Of a stretch of 64,000 bases of DNA, positions 48,500 through 58,953 are shown piece by piece. The notes below the pieces were generated by a model, which saw only the letters and a program-made list of their open reading frames with translations, ran no database searches and was not told the origin of the DNA. The translations under genes and the position numbers were made by a program. Within the stretch, counting starts at the first letter, position 1. Every line of letters starts with the position of its first letter. The stretch is from contig CP051232.1 in NCBI GenBank assembly GCA_017792445.1, positions 2,144,001-2,208,000 on the forward strand, given 5' to 3'. Source of the DNA: Maritimibacter sp. (GTDB lineage: Bacteria > Pseudomonadota > Alphaproteobacteria > Rhodobacterales > Rhodobacteraceae).

Positions 48500-51400
48500 T
48501 CAGACGAACATGCCCGAGTCGGTGAAGATGAAGCTGTCGCTGCCGAGCGACAGGCCGTAGGTATCGTTGAGCACGCCGATCAGTTCGTCCTCTTGCCCGT
48601 CGAGGCTTAGCCAGATCGCGGTGCCTTCCGGCAGGCCCGAGGCGTTCTCGGTCAGGGTGTAGTCCGACGCGTCGCCCCACAGCTGGACCTTGTCGGTGCC
48701 TGCGGTGAAGTCCCAGACGAAGCCATAGTCCTCGGTCCCCGTCGCCGACGCGTTGTTGTCGTCGTAGTAGGTGCCGTAGACGTCGCCGAACACGAAGGTG
48801 TCCGCCCCGCCCGCGCCAACGAAGACGTCGATCTCGCCGATGCCCGGATCGGTGGAACCGTTGGTCACAGCCACCTGCACGTCGTCGCCGTCGGTGCCCT
48901 GAACGATGTCGCGGCCGGTGATCTCGGTCACGGTGATGTCGCCGAAGGACAGGTCGTTATAGTGCGCGTTCAGGTACAGGCTGCCCGTTGCCGGAGCCTG
49001 GTCGATGCTGAAGGTCTGCACACCTTGCAGCGTCCAGTCCTGAGGCTCGGCGGTGCCGGCTTCCCAGATCTTGATGCTGTAAAGACGGTCGTACAGCCCC
49101 ACCATCTCGACCCGCATGTCGATGTTGTAGGTGGTGTTCGCGTTGATCGTGATCGCCTGCGTGCCCAGCGTGTTGAAGAAGTTCAGCGACGGGTGAAGCT
49201 TGATCACGCCGCTGCCGTCTCCGTTCTCGTCGTGGAAGAAGAACGCCGCGCCGGGTTCCCAGCCGACATGGGGCTGGGCGTTGGCGATGGGCGTGTCGGT
49301 GTGACCGTTCCACAGCATGCCAAGGGCGAACCCGCCGCCGTCGCGGCCGCGTGGATCGACGTTCGTCAGATCGTAGGGCGTGACCTGCAGCGAGACCTCG
49401 TAGTTGTCCCAGCTGATGTCGCCCAGAGTCAGCAGGCGGTCATAGCCAAGGTCGACCGGGGTCACCCCGTTCGCGTCGATCGCCCAAGTGCCGTCGACAA
49501 CCTGCACCACGTCGGTGATGTCGCTGACGGTCGACCAGTCGATGCTGTAGTTTGCATCCCAGACGTTGCCGTCTTCATACTCGACGATGACGTTTTTCGA
49601 GTAGGTCTGGCCGTTCGTCATCACGGCGGTGATCGTCACGACGTCATCCGTGGCCGAGCCGTTCAGGTCCGAATAGGCGATCTCGACGTTGAAGTCGCCG
49701 GTGTCCTGCAGGCGGCGGGTGTCGGAACCGACGGCAAGGTACTGCGCCGCACCGCCGTTAAGCGAGTAGCTCAGCGACGAGATCTGCCCGGACACGTTGC
49801 CAAGGATGTTGATCCAGACCTGCGTTTCGCCCTGCGCCGCGAAGGTCTGCGTGTCGCCGTACCAGACGTCGATCGGACCGCCGCTGCTGACGGTGGAGGT
49901 GCTGACAGAGACGCTGCCGACGCTCGACTTGTCACCGTCAGAGATGGTGTAGGTGAACGTGTCGACACCGTTGTAGCCGGAGTTCGGGGTGTAGGTCCAA
50001 GTGCCGTTTCCGTTGTCGATCAGCGCGCCGTTGGTCGGCTGGCCAAGCGAAGTGACGGACAGGGTGTCGTTCTCCGGATCGCTGTCGTTCGCCAGCAGGT
50101 CGTCCGCCGAGAAGGTGACCGGCGTGCCTTCCGTCGTCGCGAAGCTGTCGGCGACGGCGGTCGGGCCCTCGTTCTGCGGCACGAAGGTGCCGTCCTCGTC
50201 GGTCAGCGGGTCGGTGGACACTTCGAAGTAATCGACGCGCGCCTCGTAGCCCGACGACTGCGCCAGGTTGCCCGAGAACAGGCCAGCCGCATCGACCGTC
50301 AGCGCGTGCGTGACGGTGCCGATGGTGGTCCAGCTGTTGCCGTCCGTCGAGTACTGGTACAGCCAGCTGTCGTCAGTGCGCGTGACGCGCAGGTACGGCG
50401 CGCTGCCGCCCGTGATCTCGACCTGAAGCAGGGCAGAGGTCGACCCGTTCACGGTTTTGCCGACATAAGCGTACAGCTTGCTGCCGGACGAGAACGTGTC
50501 GAAGCGCAGCCAGTTGCTAGCATCCTGTTCGATCAGGATCCCTTGCATCTGGTAGCTTCCCGAAGGCGTCGTCAGGAAGCGCGTCTCGATCTGGAAATCC
50601 ACGTCGGCGGCGTCCTGCATGACGCGGGCGGTGGTATTGGTCTGCCACGCGTCGAAGGTGCCGTCCGGCGTATACAGCGCCAGATAGGCATCGGTCGAGG
50701 TGCTGCCGAAGCTGACAGTCCCTTCCGCCGGCCCTTCAAGCCGCCAGTTCGACCCCAGCGTGCCAGAGGCGAAGTCATCCGACGCCAGCGGATTCTCGGT
50801 CGGCTCTGTCACTTCCACAGTGACCGTCACCGTCGCGTTCTCCGAGTCGACGCCGTCACTGATCGTGTAGGTGAACGTGTCCGTGCCGGTGTAGCCGGTG
50901 TTCGGAGTGTAGGTCCACGTGCCGTCCTCGTTGTCGACGACCGTCCCGTTTCCGGGCTGGCCGACTTCGGTGATGGTCAGGGTGTCACCGTCGGGATCGG
51001 AGTCGTTGGTCAGCAAGTCCGTGGCGCCGTCCAGCACCAGCGAGCCGTCGGCCTCGACCGTGAAGTTGTCGTCGGCTGCGATGGGTGTCTGGTTTGCGGG
51101 CGGTTCGGTCGGCGTGCCGTCCTCGTCGACGATGGGGTCGGACGAGACTTCGAAATAGTCGACCTGCGCCTCGAAACCCGACGACTGGCCAAGGTTGCCC
51201 GAGAACAGGCCGGCGGCGTCGACGGTCAGCGCGTGATTGACCGTGCCGACGGTGGTCCAGGTGCTGCCATCGGTCGAATACTGGTACAGCCAGCTATCGC
51301 CGGTGCGGGTCACGCGCAGGTACGGCGCGCTGACGCCGGTGATCTCGACCTCGAGCAGTTTCGAGGTTTGCCCGTTTACCGTCTTGCCGACGTAGGCGAA

Positions 51401-54400
51401 CAGCTTGGTGCCCGCAGAGTAGGTGTCGAACCGCATCCAGTTCTGGGCGTCCTGTTCGATCAGGATACCCTGCATCTGGTAGCTTCCCGACGGGGTCGAC
51501 AGGAAGTGCGTCTCGATCTGGAAGTCCTCGTCAGCGGCGTCCTGCATGATGCGCGCGGTGCCGTTGGTCTGCCACGCGTCGAAGGTGCCGTCCGGGGTGC
51601 CCAGCGTCAGGTAATAGTCCGTCTCGTCGCTGCCGAAGCCAACCGTGCCCTGCGACGGCCCTTCAAGCCGCCAGTTCGCGCCCAGCGTGCCAGAGGCGAA
51701 GTCGTCCGAGGCAAGCGGGTTCACCGTCGGCTCTGCCACGGTCACGGTGACCGTCGCGGTGTCCGTTTCGGTGCCGTCGGTCACGGTGTAGGTGAAGCTG
51801 TCGGTGCCCGAATAGCCGCTGTCCGGAGTATAGGTCCAGGTCCCGTCGCCGTTGTCGGTCAGCGTCCCGTTCGAGGGCTGGGACACGCCGGTGACGGTCA
51901 GCGCGTCGTCGTTCGGATCGCTGTCGTTGCCAAGCAGGTCATCCTCGGACAGCACCAAGGCGGTGTCCGGGTCGGTCTGGAAGTCATCGTCAGCGGCCAC
52001 CGGCGCCTGATTGGTCGCGATGGATCCGTCCTCGTCCAAGATCGGGTCGGCACTGGTCTCGAAATAGTCGAGCTGCGCGGTATAGCCCGGGGGCTGGTTG
52101 TTCTGGTAGGGCGCGGTGCCCGCGAAGGCGCCGACTTCTGTAACCGTCATTTCGCGGGTCAGGGTGTAATTCTGCACCCAGGTGACGCCATCTGCGCTTG
52201 TCTCAAAGACGAAGGTGTCGCCGGTCCGGGTAATCCGGAAGTCCGCCACCTGGCCGACGGCGATGCTGCCGTCGAACAGCGGATAGGTGGTCGACCCGTC
52301 CACGATCTGCCCGACGATCAGGGTAAGCCCGAGGTGCGTGTAGGCAAGGTCGAAGCGGATCCAGTTGCTTTCGTCCTGCACCACCAGCAGACCGTGTTCC
52401 TGGTACATCTGCTGCGGCTCGTTCAGGAAACCGGCGCTGATCTGGAAATCGCCGTCAGCGACGTCCTGCATCAGCCGCGGCGTGGTCATCACGTCCGAGG
52501 CAGACACGGCAACGCCGGCGGGCGACTCGATCAGTACGATGGCGTCCGTGCCCGTGGTCGCAAGCGAGGCCGATCCGGTGATGCCCTTGAAGGTCCAGCC
52601 GTCATCCAGCGACGAGGCCGAGAAGTCGTCAGAGAAGCCGTCGAAGACCGACGGCGGGCGAACCGTGACGGTGACCGTCCCGGTGTCGGTGACGGTGCCA
52701 TCGGTGACGGTGTAGGTGAAGCTGTCGCTTCCCTCGAACCCGGCATCGGGCGCATAGGTCCAGGTGCCGTCGCCGTTGTCCAGAAGCACACCGTTTGCGG
52801 GCGTACCAACAGACACGAGGGTCACAGCGTCACCATCCGGATCGCTGTCGTTCGACAGAAGATCGGCGGTCGAGAAATCCAGCGCCGTATCGGTCTCGGT
52901 CGCGAAAGCGTCGTCGGCCGTGACGGGCGCCTGGTTCTCGGCGACATAGCCGCCGTCTTCGTCGGTCAGCGGATCGGTGGACACTTCGAAATAGTCGACG
53001 CGCGTCTCGAAACCCGAAGATTGCGCAAGGTTGCCGGAGAACAGGCCGGCGGCGTCGACCGTCAGCGCATGGGTCACGGTGCCGACAGTGGTCCAGTTGC
53101 TGCCGTCCGTCGAATACTGGTACAGCCAGCTGTCGCCGGTCCGGGTCACGCGCAGATAGGGCGCGCTGCCGCCGGTGATCTCGACCTGCAGCATCGCAGA
53201 GGTCGACCCGTTCACCGTCTTGCCGATGTAGGCGTACAGCTTGTTCCCCGACGAGAACGTGTCGAAGCGCATCCAGTTCTGGTCATCCTGCTCGATCAGG
53301 ATGCCCTGCAGCTGATAGCTTCCCGACGGAGTCGACAGGAAGCGCGTCTCGATCTGGAAATCCTCGTCGGTGGCGTCCTGCATGATGCGGGCGGTGGTAT
53401 TGGTCTGCCACGCGTCAAAGGTGCCGTCCGGAGTGGACAGGGTCAGATAAGCGTCGTTCGCGTCCGATCCGAAGCCGACTGTGCCCTGCGAGGGGCCTTC
53501 AAGCCGCCAATTGGCGCCAAGCGTGCCGGTGCTGAAGTCGTCCGACACAAGCGTGTTGGTCGACGGCTCGGACACGGTCAGGGTCACCGTCGCGGTGTCC
53601 GTGTCGGTGCCATCGGTCACCGTGTAGGTGAAGCTGTCGGTGCCGGAATAGCCGCCGGTCGGCGTGTAGGTGTACGTGCCGTCGCCGTTGTCGGTCAGCG
53701 TGCCGTTCGACGGCTGGGTGATGCCGGTGATGGTCAGCGCATCGCCGTCACCGTCCGTGTCGTTCGCCAGCAGATCGTCGGAACCGCTCAGCACAAGCGA
53801 ACCGTCGGCGTCCACAAGGAACGCGTCGTCGCCCGCCACGGGAAGCTGGTTCGCCGGGGGTTCTGTGGTGATGGTTCCGTCCTCGTCGACGATCGGGTCG
53901 GAGGCGACCTCGAAATAGTCGACCTGCGCCTCGTAGCCGGAGGATTGGCCAAGGTTGCCGGAGAACAGGCCGACCGCATCCACGGTCAGTTCATGGGTCA
54001 CGGTGCCGACGGTCGTCCACGTGGTGCCGTCGGTCGAGTACTGGTACAGCCAGTCGTCGCCGGTGCGGGTGACGCGCAGGTAGGGCGCGCTGCCACCGGG
54101 CACGACGACCTCGAGCAGTTTCGAGGTCTGGCCGTTCACCGTCTTGCCGACGTAGGCGTACAGCTTGTTGCCAACAGAGTAGGTGTCGAAGCGCAGCCAG
54201 TTGTCGGCGTCCTGTTCGATCAGGATGCCCTGCATCTGGTAGCTTCCCGAAGGCGTCGTCAGGAAGCGCGTCTCGATCTGGAAATCCTCGTCGGTGGCGT
54301 CCTGCATGACGCGCGCCGTCGTGTTGGTCTGCCAGGCGTCGAAGGTGCCGTCGGGGGTCCCGAGCGTCAGGTAAGCCTCGTCGCCGTCGGACCCGAAGCC

Positions 54401-54478
54401 GATCGTGCCCTGAGAGGGACCTTCAAAGCGCCAGTTAGACCCGAGCGCACCCGTGCTGAAATCGTCGGAATTCGACAT
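48500..54478 (-). CDS. Giant DUF1349/cadherin-like repeat protein with type I secretion style C-terminus
   Basis: 1992 residues from ATG 54478; no signal peptide. Five modules of about 306-308 residues begin near residues 5, 310, 616, 925 and 1233. Each has a DUF1349-type jelly-roll ([74 protein letters not shown]) then a cadherin-like linker ([48 protein letters not shown]). Modules 1, 2, 4, 5 are near-identical; module 3 is divergent. After 1530 come beta-rich lectin-like domains and an Asp/Gly-rich end ([34 protein letters not shown]), finishing [13 protein letters not shown]. Probably exported by a type I system as an adhesin or polysaccharide binder; no transporter gene is in the window. 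Confidence 0.85.
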   Translation of the reverse strand: MSNSDDFSTGALGSNWRFEGPSQGTIGFGSDGDEAYLTLGTPDGTFDAWQTNTTARVMQDATDEDFQIETRFLTTPSGSYQMQGILIEQDADNWLRFDTYSVGNKLYAYVGKTVNGQTSKLLEVVVPGGSAPYLRVTRTGDDWLYQYSTDGTTWTTVGTVTHELTVDAVGLFSGNLGQSSGYEAQVDYFEVASDPIVDEDGTITTEPPANQLPVAGDDAFLVDADGSLVLSGSDDLLANDTDGDGDALTITGITQPSNGTLTDNGDGTYTYTPTGGYSGTDSFTYTVTDGTDTDTATVTLTVSEPSTNTLVSDDFSTGTLGANWRLEGPSQGTVGFGSDANDAYLTLSTPDGTFDAWQTNTTARIMQDATDEDFQIETRFLSTPSGSYQLQGILIEQDDQNWMRFDTFSSGNKLYAYIGKTVNGSTSAMLQVEITGGSAPYLRVTRTGDSWLYQYSTDGSNWTTVGTVTHALTVDAAGLFSGNLAQSSGFETRVDYFEVSTDPLTDEDGGYVAENQAPVTADDAFATETDTALDFSTADLLSNDSDPDGDAVTLVSVGTPANGVLLDNGDGTWTYAPDAGFEGSDSFTYTVTDGTVTDTGTVTVTVRPPSVFDGFSDDFSASSLDDGWTFKGITGSASLATTGTDAIVLIESPAGVAVSASDVMTTPRLMQDVADGDFQISAGFLNEPQQMYQEHGLLVVQDESNWIRFDLAYTHLGLTLIVGQIVDGSTTYPLFDGSIAVGQVADFRITRTGDTFVFETSADGVTWVQNYTLTREMTVTEVGAFAGTAPYQNNQPPGYTAQLDYFETSADPILDEDGSIATNQAPVAADDDFQTDPDTALVLSEDDLLGNDSDPNDDALTVTGVSQPSNGTLTDNGDGTWTYTPDSGYSGTDSFTYTVTDGTETDTATVTVTVAEPTVNPLASDDFASGTLGANWRLEGPSQGTVGFGSDETDYYLTLGTPDGTFDAWQTNGTARIMQDAADEDFQIETHFLSTPSGSYQMQGILIEQDAQNWMRFDTYSAGTKLFAYVGKTVNGQTSKLLEVEITGVSAPYLRVTRTGDSWLYQYSTDGSTWTTVGTVNHALTVDAAGLFSGNLGQSSGFEAQVDYFEVSSDPIVDEDGTPTEPPANQTPIAADDNFTVEADGSLVLDGATDLLTNDSDPDGDTLTITEVGQPGNGTVVDNEDGTWTYTPNTGYTGTDTFTYTISDGVDSENATVTVTVEVTEPTENPLASDDFASGTLGSNWRLEGPAEGTVSFGSTSTDAYLALYTPDGTFDAWQTNTTARVMQDAADVDFQIETRFLTTPSGSYQMQGILIEQDASNWLRFDTFSSGSKLYAYVGKTVNGSTSALLQVEITGGSAPYLRVTRTDDSWLYQYSTDGNSWTTIGTVTHALTVDAAGLFSGNLAQSSGYEARVDYFEVSTDPLTDEDGTFVPQNEGPTAVADSFATTEGTPVTFSADDLLANDSDPENDTLSVTSLGQPTNGALIDNGNGTWTYTPNSGYNGVDTFTYTISDGDKSSVGSVSVSTSTVSSGGPIDVWYGDTQTFAAQGETQVWINILGNVSGQISSLSYSLNGGAAQYLAVGSDTRRLQDTGDFNVEIAYSDLNGSATDDVVTITAVMTNGQTYSKNVIVEYEDGNVWDANYSIDWSTVSDITDVVQVVDGTWAIDANGVTPVDLGYDRLLTLGDISWDNYEVSLQVTPYDLTNVDPRGRDGGGFALGMLWNGHTDTPIANAQPHVGWEPGAAFFFHDENGDGSGVIKLHPSLNFFNTLGTQAITINANTTYNIDMRVEMVGLYDRLYSIKIWEAGTAEPQDWTLQGVQTFSIDQAPATGSLYLNAHYNDLSFGDITVTEITGRDIVQGTDGDDVQVAVTNGSTDPGIGEIDVFVGAGGADTFVFGDVYGTYYDDNNASATGTEDYGFVWDFTAGTDKVQLWGDASDYTLTENASGLPEGTAIWLSLDGQEDELIGVLNDTYGLSLGSDSFIFTDSGMFV
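50770..54470 (-). repeat. Tandem DNA repeats of about 0.92 kb within the giant gene
   Basis: Module boundaries recur at about 54465, 53548, 52629, 51704 and 50780 (spacing 917-925 bp). Blocks such as the one coding [20 protein letters not shown] are nearly identical at DNA level in four of five copies, so unequal recombination could change copy number. Confidence 0.8.
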
Positions 54479-55091
54479 GAAACCCTCAAAGATCCGCGGC
54501 ACCCCGCCGCATGTAGCTGAAAATGGACCTACCGCTCGATCGCCGTCTGTCACGACTTGTCATTGCGGGCAGAATACCACCCCGAGACCGATTTGGCCTC
54601 GGAAAAAACATACTTCAGTTTCGGGGTATTTGGACAGAGGCAGGACCGCCGAAGGAGCATGTACTTTTGGACAGGCACACGCTGAAACGGGAAATATGAT
54701 TGCAATTCGGGGTCTTCGCTGGGTGCCCCTTGGCGGCGGCGTGGCGGCGGGGACACGGTCGCCGGGCCGTGGACGATGTTGGGGCCGCGCCTGCGCCGCC
54801 TGCCAAATACGGCCAGTTCTTGGCAAATTCTTGTCCGCCTTGGCATTGCGGCTGTGGCCGACGCGACTTGCGCAACTGGCGTGCTCTGCTTCGGCCCGGA
54901 GTATTCAACCGGAGGGCTGAGCCCTGCGATCAGTTGCGGCCCCAGCGCCCAGTTCCTCAGCACATCGATTTAGCGCGTGTATAATGTGGATCTGAAAATA
55001 TTGATTGTTTCCGAATAGGAATCTGCCGTCCCTTGCGGGTGCCGTTACTTGATTCGACGGCGGCGTGGGAAAGGCGGGCGCGGGCTGCCGA
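54479..55091. other. 613-bp region with no gene
   Basis: Spacer between the giant gene start and the end of the decayed family-8 glycosyltransferase. Short open frames on both strands show no recognisable protein. TTTGGACAG occurs twice (near 54630 and 54666), and the stretch around 54985-55010 is AT-rich. It must contain the promoter of the giant gene. Confidence 0.5.
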
Positions 55092-55738
55092 TCAGGGCAG
55101 AAGCCGTCTGAGCTTCTTGCTGAGGACGCGCCGCGCGCGCTGCGCCTTGTTGGACAGGCGCCGCAGGGGCGTGTCCTTCCATCCACGCCACGCCGACACG
55201 TCGCGCGCCTCGTTCCAGCGGTGGGCAAGTGCGTGGGTGCACCCGTCCTCCCACGGTTTTGGGCGGCCCGAGAAGTGGATGATGTAGGGATCCGACACCA
55301 GGGCCTCGAACAGGTCTTGATCGTAAGGGCTGCTTTCGGCCGCGCCGTCCCAGTAGACGGCGGCCATCTGGTTCCAGCGCGGATCGATCAGCCTGAACCG
55401 GGACCGGTAGACGATGTTCAGCGCGTCTTGGTCGGGGAAGGTCAGGTCGGGGTACTTCCTGAGGCAGTCGATCAATTCATCCACGCCGGACTTGCGCAGC
55501 GCCGCGAGGTCGAAGACCAGAACGCCGGACTGGAAATAGGGGACAGCGGTATCGATGCCGTAGCGCGCGACGTCGTCCTGTCCCAGCGAGTTCTGAATAC
55601 CTCTGGCCCGAAGCCCAGTTCTTGGAAAGTTGACTCGCGCAATCAGCAGCATTCCGTCGAATAGAGCGGACCTCAAGTTGTCCCCAGATCGCGGGTGACA
55701 GCGATGACTGCGTCTAGGTAGATCACGCGATGCGCCAT
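55092..55738 (-). pseudogene. Decayed family 8 glycosyltransferase (frameshifted, N-terminus missing)
   Basis: The 194-residue frame ending at 55092 is the C-terminal part of a GT8 enzyme: YFQSGVLVFDLAALRKSGVD, TFPDQDALNIVYRSRFRLID, PRWNQMAAVYWD and DPYIIHFSGRPKPWEDG are standard GT8 landmarks. It can only open from a TTG at 55676. In a second frame just upstream, 55729 to 55673, the strand reads RVIYLDAVIAVTRDLG and then a stop; this is the GT8 motif normally written YLDAD, with the second Asp replaced by Val. The two frames join with a one-base shift. Further upstream only about 25 codons remain before a terminator hairpin, so the first 80-100 residues of the enzyme are gone. The remnant is very probably inactive. 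Confidence 0.7.
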
Positions 55739-55819
55739 TGCCTCAATTGCCCGATTTTTTCGAATGCCCACGCATGCTAGATCGGCAAGTAATGAGGGAG
55801 GGGCTCGTTTCGCAAAAGG

Positions 55820-55852
55820 GGTCCGCGTGATCGCATATTGATCACGCGGACC
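55820..55852 (-). terminator. Perfect 13-bp stem-loop after the beta-helix gene
   Basis: GGTCCGCGTGATC (55820-55832), loop GCATATT, GATCACGCGGACC (55840-55852). On the minus strand it is followed by CCTTTT. It lies 24 bases beyond the stop of the RTX beta-helix gene and marks the point where the remnant glycosyltransferase loses its N-terminus. Confidence 0.8.
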
Positions 55853-55875
55853 TTCATCGCTATGGCTGAATGACC

Positions 55876-58149
55876 TTAGAGCAGGAAGTCGTCCGCTGTC
55901 AGTCCGGTCACATCGGCAAGGACGATCCGAATGTCCGACGACCGGTCCCCGTCGACGTCGATCCGGACAACGGTGTTGCCGTCCTTCTCGGTCGTGCGGA
56001 TTGCCGGGCCGTCGCCGTTGTACCGCTCAAGAAGACGCACATCGAGGGTGTCGCTGATCAGATCGGACACATCCAGCGTGTCGACACCGACGGTGAAGTC
56101 CAGGATGATGTCCGGGTTCGCGGCCTTGCTTTCGCTCACCTTGCTGAAGATGAACTGATCCGCGCCAGAGCCGCCCGACATGGTGTCAGAGCCTTTCCCG
56201 CCCTTGATCGAGTCGTCGCCATCGCCGCCAAGGATGATGTCGCGGCCAACACCGGAGAACAGGAAGTCGTTCCCGGCCCCGCCGTCAAGGATGTCGGCAC
56301 CCGAACGACCGGAGATGTGGTCGTTGTTGTCGCCGCCGCCGAGCTTGTCGTTGCCCTTGCCGCCGTCGATGGTGTCGTTGCCGGCATCACCGTAGATGGT
56401 ATCGGCGCCGTTAGTTCCGCCCAGGCTGTCGGCGTTGATCGTGCCGACGATGGCGTCTTCACCGTCACCCGACAGATTGTTGCCGCTGGTGATGACGATA
56501 TCCGAGATCGTACCGTCGAAGACCTGCGTGTAACCGGAGCCGCCCGACGAACTAGACCAGCCGTTCGCACCGATTTGCAGGAACTCGGAGTTGTCCTCCC
56601 AGCTCATGTCGAAGTCAGCTTCGCCGACGACGATACCGTCGAGCATCGCCACGACCGTGCCGTCACCGAAACCGATCTGCAGTTCGTAGTCGACATTCGC
56701 CTGAATGCCGCTGACGGTGAAGACTTCGCTGGTGCTTTCATCCTGGAAGCGGATGACCAGCGAGCCGTTGTCGATGTAGACGGTGAAGTGGCCGCCGTTG
56801 GCGAAGTACGACGCGTCTTTCGAGATGATGCCGTGCTGACCAGAGACCGTATCGGCATTGAAGGTGAGCGAGATCGATGCCGAGGAAAGCTCCAGGCCTT
56901 CTTCGTGCTCGAACTCCATCGCCTGGTTGCCGCCGCTGAACTCGTAATCACCTTCCAGCTTGAAGCTGGCGGTCAGCGAGTCCCAGGACAGATCGGGATC
57001 TTCCGCGTCGGTCGTGTCGTCTTCCGGCTCCGTAACAACGGGTTCTTCCACCACCGGTTCTTCGACAACCGTATCGTCGGGTTCGTCATCGCTGCTCGAT
57101 CCGGTGTCGCCGTTCAGCAGTTCGGTCAGGCGCGTCGTCGCACCGTAGCCGTTTCCGAAGTCGATCACCGAGCCGTCGACCGGAAGGAAGTCCGTCCAGT
57201 CCATGCCGTCGTTTTCTACCTGCAGGACGTTCTTGTAGTAGTTCGACGCGGACGAGCTCACCGAATATTGATAGTTGTCCAGGACCGTAGCGTTCCCGGC
57301 GTTGATCAAGTAGCTGCTGACGTTACCATCGATCACGACGTTGTGTGCGGTGTCAGTAACGCGGATGTTGCCGCCACCTCCGCCCGGCCACGGAAGGACT
57401 GTGTTGTTCAGGATCTCGATGCCGCCGCTGGACGACGAGACGATGATCGCGTTTGGTGTCCCTGCCATGATCAGGTTTTCTTCGATCAGGATATTATTCC
57501 CGCCGATGGCAATTCCCTGCATCCAGATGCCGGGATCGCCGGTGCTCGGATCATCCCAGATCAGATTTCCGCGAATGACGATATCGCTGGGCCAGCCTGA
57601 AGCTTGGTCAAAGAATTGGATTGCATCCGCGTGCGTATAGGTCCCGTCGCCGTGATGCGTCGGTGCCGAGTCCTTCAGAGTGTTGTTCTCGATCAGACCG
57701 TTCTTGGCATTGCCTGCGACGACCAGAAGATCACCATCGATGCCGCCGGGGCGACCGATCTCGTTGCCGGAAACCGTGAACCCGTTGGTCTCTTTGATGA
57801 AGAGAGTGGTGTAGAAGTCGTTGTTGGTGAAACTAATATTTTGCCCCTGCAGGGCTTCAACCCAGCTTTCAAGATAGCTGTTCGTGACCTCGACGTTCGT
57901 CGCACCGGAAACAGTGAACCGGGCGGTCGAGGTGATGCCGTCGAGGGTGATGTTGGAACCGGTGATCTTAATGACGCCGAAAGACGCACCCAGATCGTTG
58001 GCTGCTTGAATAGTTACGTTGGACGAGAAGTTCTCGTCGATCGTCAGGTCGCCATAGTTTCCGTTCTGAAGAACGATCGTATCGCCCCCAGTTGCGGAGT
58101 TTAGCGCAGCACTAAGCTGAGAAGAGTTGGATACGTTGATTGTCGCCAT
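55876..58149 (-). CDS. Secreted beta-helix / lectin-like / RTX protein
   Basis: 757 residues from ATG 58149; no signal peptide. Residues 1-345 form a right-handed parallel beta-helix of the pectate-lyase/NosD kind (INVSNSSQLSAALNSATGGD, VTIQAANDLG, VEVTNSYLESWVEALQGQNI, IVIRGNLIWDDPSTGDPGIW). A Glu/Asp/Val-rich spacer (TVVEEPVVEEPVVTEPEDD) leads to a concanavalin/LamG-like domain (residues 400-580, SLTFNADTVSGQHGIISKDA, FDGTISDIVITSG). Then about nine GGxGxDxx calcium-binding repeats (GDAGNDTIDGGKGNDKLGGG) and a type I secretion tail ending VTGLTADDFLL. It could cut or epimerise the exopolysaccharide, or bind it; no catalytic set is clear. Confidence 0.88.
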   Translation of the reverse strand: MATINVSNSSQLSAALNSATGGDTIVLQNGNYGDLTIDENFSSNVTIQAANDLGASFGVIKITGSNITLDGITSTARFTVSGATNVEVTNSYLESWVEALQGQNISFTNNDFYTTLFIKETNGFTVSGNEIGRPGGIDGDLLVVAGNAKNGLIENNTLKDSAPTHHGDGTYTHADAIQFFDQASGWPSDIVIRGNLIWDDPSTGDPGIWMQGIAIGGNNILIEENLIMAGTPNAIIVSSSSGGIEILNNTVLPWPGGGGGNIRVTDTAHNVVIDGNVSSYLINAGNATVLDNYQYSVSSSASNYYKNVLQVENDGMDWTDFLPVDGSVIDFGNGYGATTRLTELLNGDTGSSSDDEPDDTVVEEPVVEEPVVTEPEDDTTDAEDPDLSWDSLTASFKLEGDYEFSGGNQAMEFEHEEGLELSSASISLTFNADTVSGQHGIISKDASYFANGGHFTVYIDNGSLVIRFQDESTSEVFTVSGIQANVDYELQIGFGDGTVVAMLDGIVVGEADFDMSWEDNSEFLQIGANGWSSSSGGSGYTQVFDGTISDIVITSGNNLSGDGEDAIVGTINADSLGGTNGADTIYGDAGNDTIDGGKGNDKLGGGDNNDHISGRSGADILDGGAGNDFLFSGVGRDIILGGDGDDSIKGGKGSDTMSGGSGADQFIFSKVSESKAANPDIILDFTVGVDTLDVSDLISDTLDVRLLERYNGDGPAIRTTEKDGNTVVRIDVDGDRSSDIRIVLADVTGLTADDFLL

Positions 58150-58953
58150 TGCGCCGATTTGCCCTATTAAGCGGCCGCAAGCCAAAAGAGTTCACGCTGG
58201 CAAAAGCGAGTGCTTTGCCACTGGTGATGCGCCAAGAGCGCATTCCGCGGTTACTGATCAACTGCCAGGCAGGGAGGAGTGGTTTTTATTCTCCTGCCGA
58301 TTTACACTGTCACCGTTGCGTCAACTGTTTTCTGTCCGGCTACGCGCCCTCGGTTGTCCTCTGTCTGTATTTAGGCCCCTGTGATTTACAAAGCCCTAAC
58401 ATCGGGGCGATTCCTTGACAATTCGGGCCCGAATGTGCGGCGCAAACTCGCTTATTTCCGGAAAACTCCTTTGAAATCCAGATATTTGGCGGAAACCCGC
58501 CGGTCGGAGAAACAATGGGAACCAAACAGCGGTCGGCGTGGTTCCGCCGGTGATACCCACAGGCCTGATTGTTGCCACGACCTATGATGCGGATCTTGCG
58601 GGCTGGGTAGGCTGAAAACTGCCTTTTCAAAGGGCAAGATGAACAAACGGAAATCTTGAAAGCCGGAATCCTGCGTTTCTTGCCCTTGCGATTCGCCCGC
58701 GCGACCGTTGGATTGGCGCCTTGTGGTGGTCGAAACTCCCCGCGCCACGCGATTTGTTCAGCCGGGCGTCCGGGCCGGTTTCCGGAGAGAAACCGGCAGT
58801 CGCGAAACGCCGATCCGGCAGCTTGGTTATTGTTGCGATGCTGGACGCGCTGCCTTGGTAAATCCGGGGGTGATCGGCCTTGGGTCTTTGCGGGTCTTTC
58901 CACCGGGGCAAACCGGCGTCATACCGTCCCCATCAAGGAGCCGACGGATTTCG
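58150..58953. other. 804-bp divergent region with no gene
   Basis: Spacer between the beta-helix gene (minus) and a glycosyltransferase (plus). No open frame has start context or a recognisable product. It holds the perfect palindrome ATTCGGGCCCGAAT at 58421-58434 and a small hairpin ATGCGC-CAAGA-GCGCAT at about 58226-58242. It must carry promoters in both directions. Confidence 0.55.
58421..58434. promoter_or_regulatory. Perfect 14-bp palindrome
   Basis: ATTCGGGCCCGAAT, without a loop, in the divergent spacer about 275 bp before the beta-helix gene. Such symmetry suits a dimeric regulator, but no regulator gene lies nearby. Confidence 0.35.

Noticed and set aside
48962-54520. A 1852-codon open frame on the strand opposite to the giant repeat gene
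   Set aside because: Its translation is low-complexity Arg/Val/Gly text repeated with the module period; it is a by-product of high GC and repeated codons. The minus strand has real domains.
58340-58903. A 187-codon minus-strand frame in the spacer before the last plus-strand glycosyltransferase
   Set aside because: Arg/Pro/Gly-rich text without domain, signal or start context; treated as non-coding.
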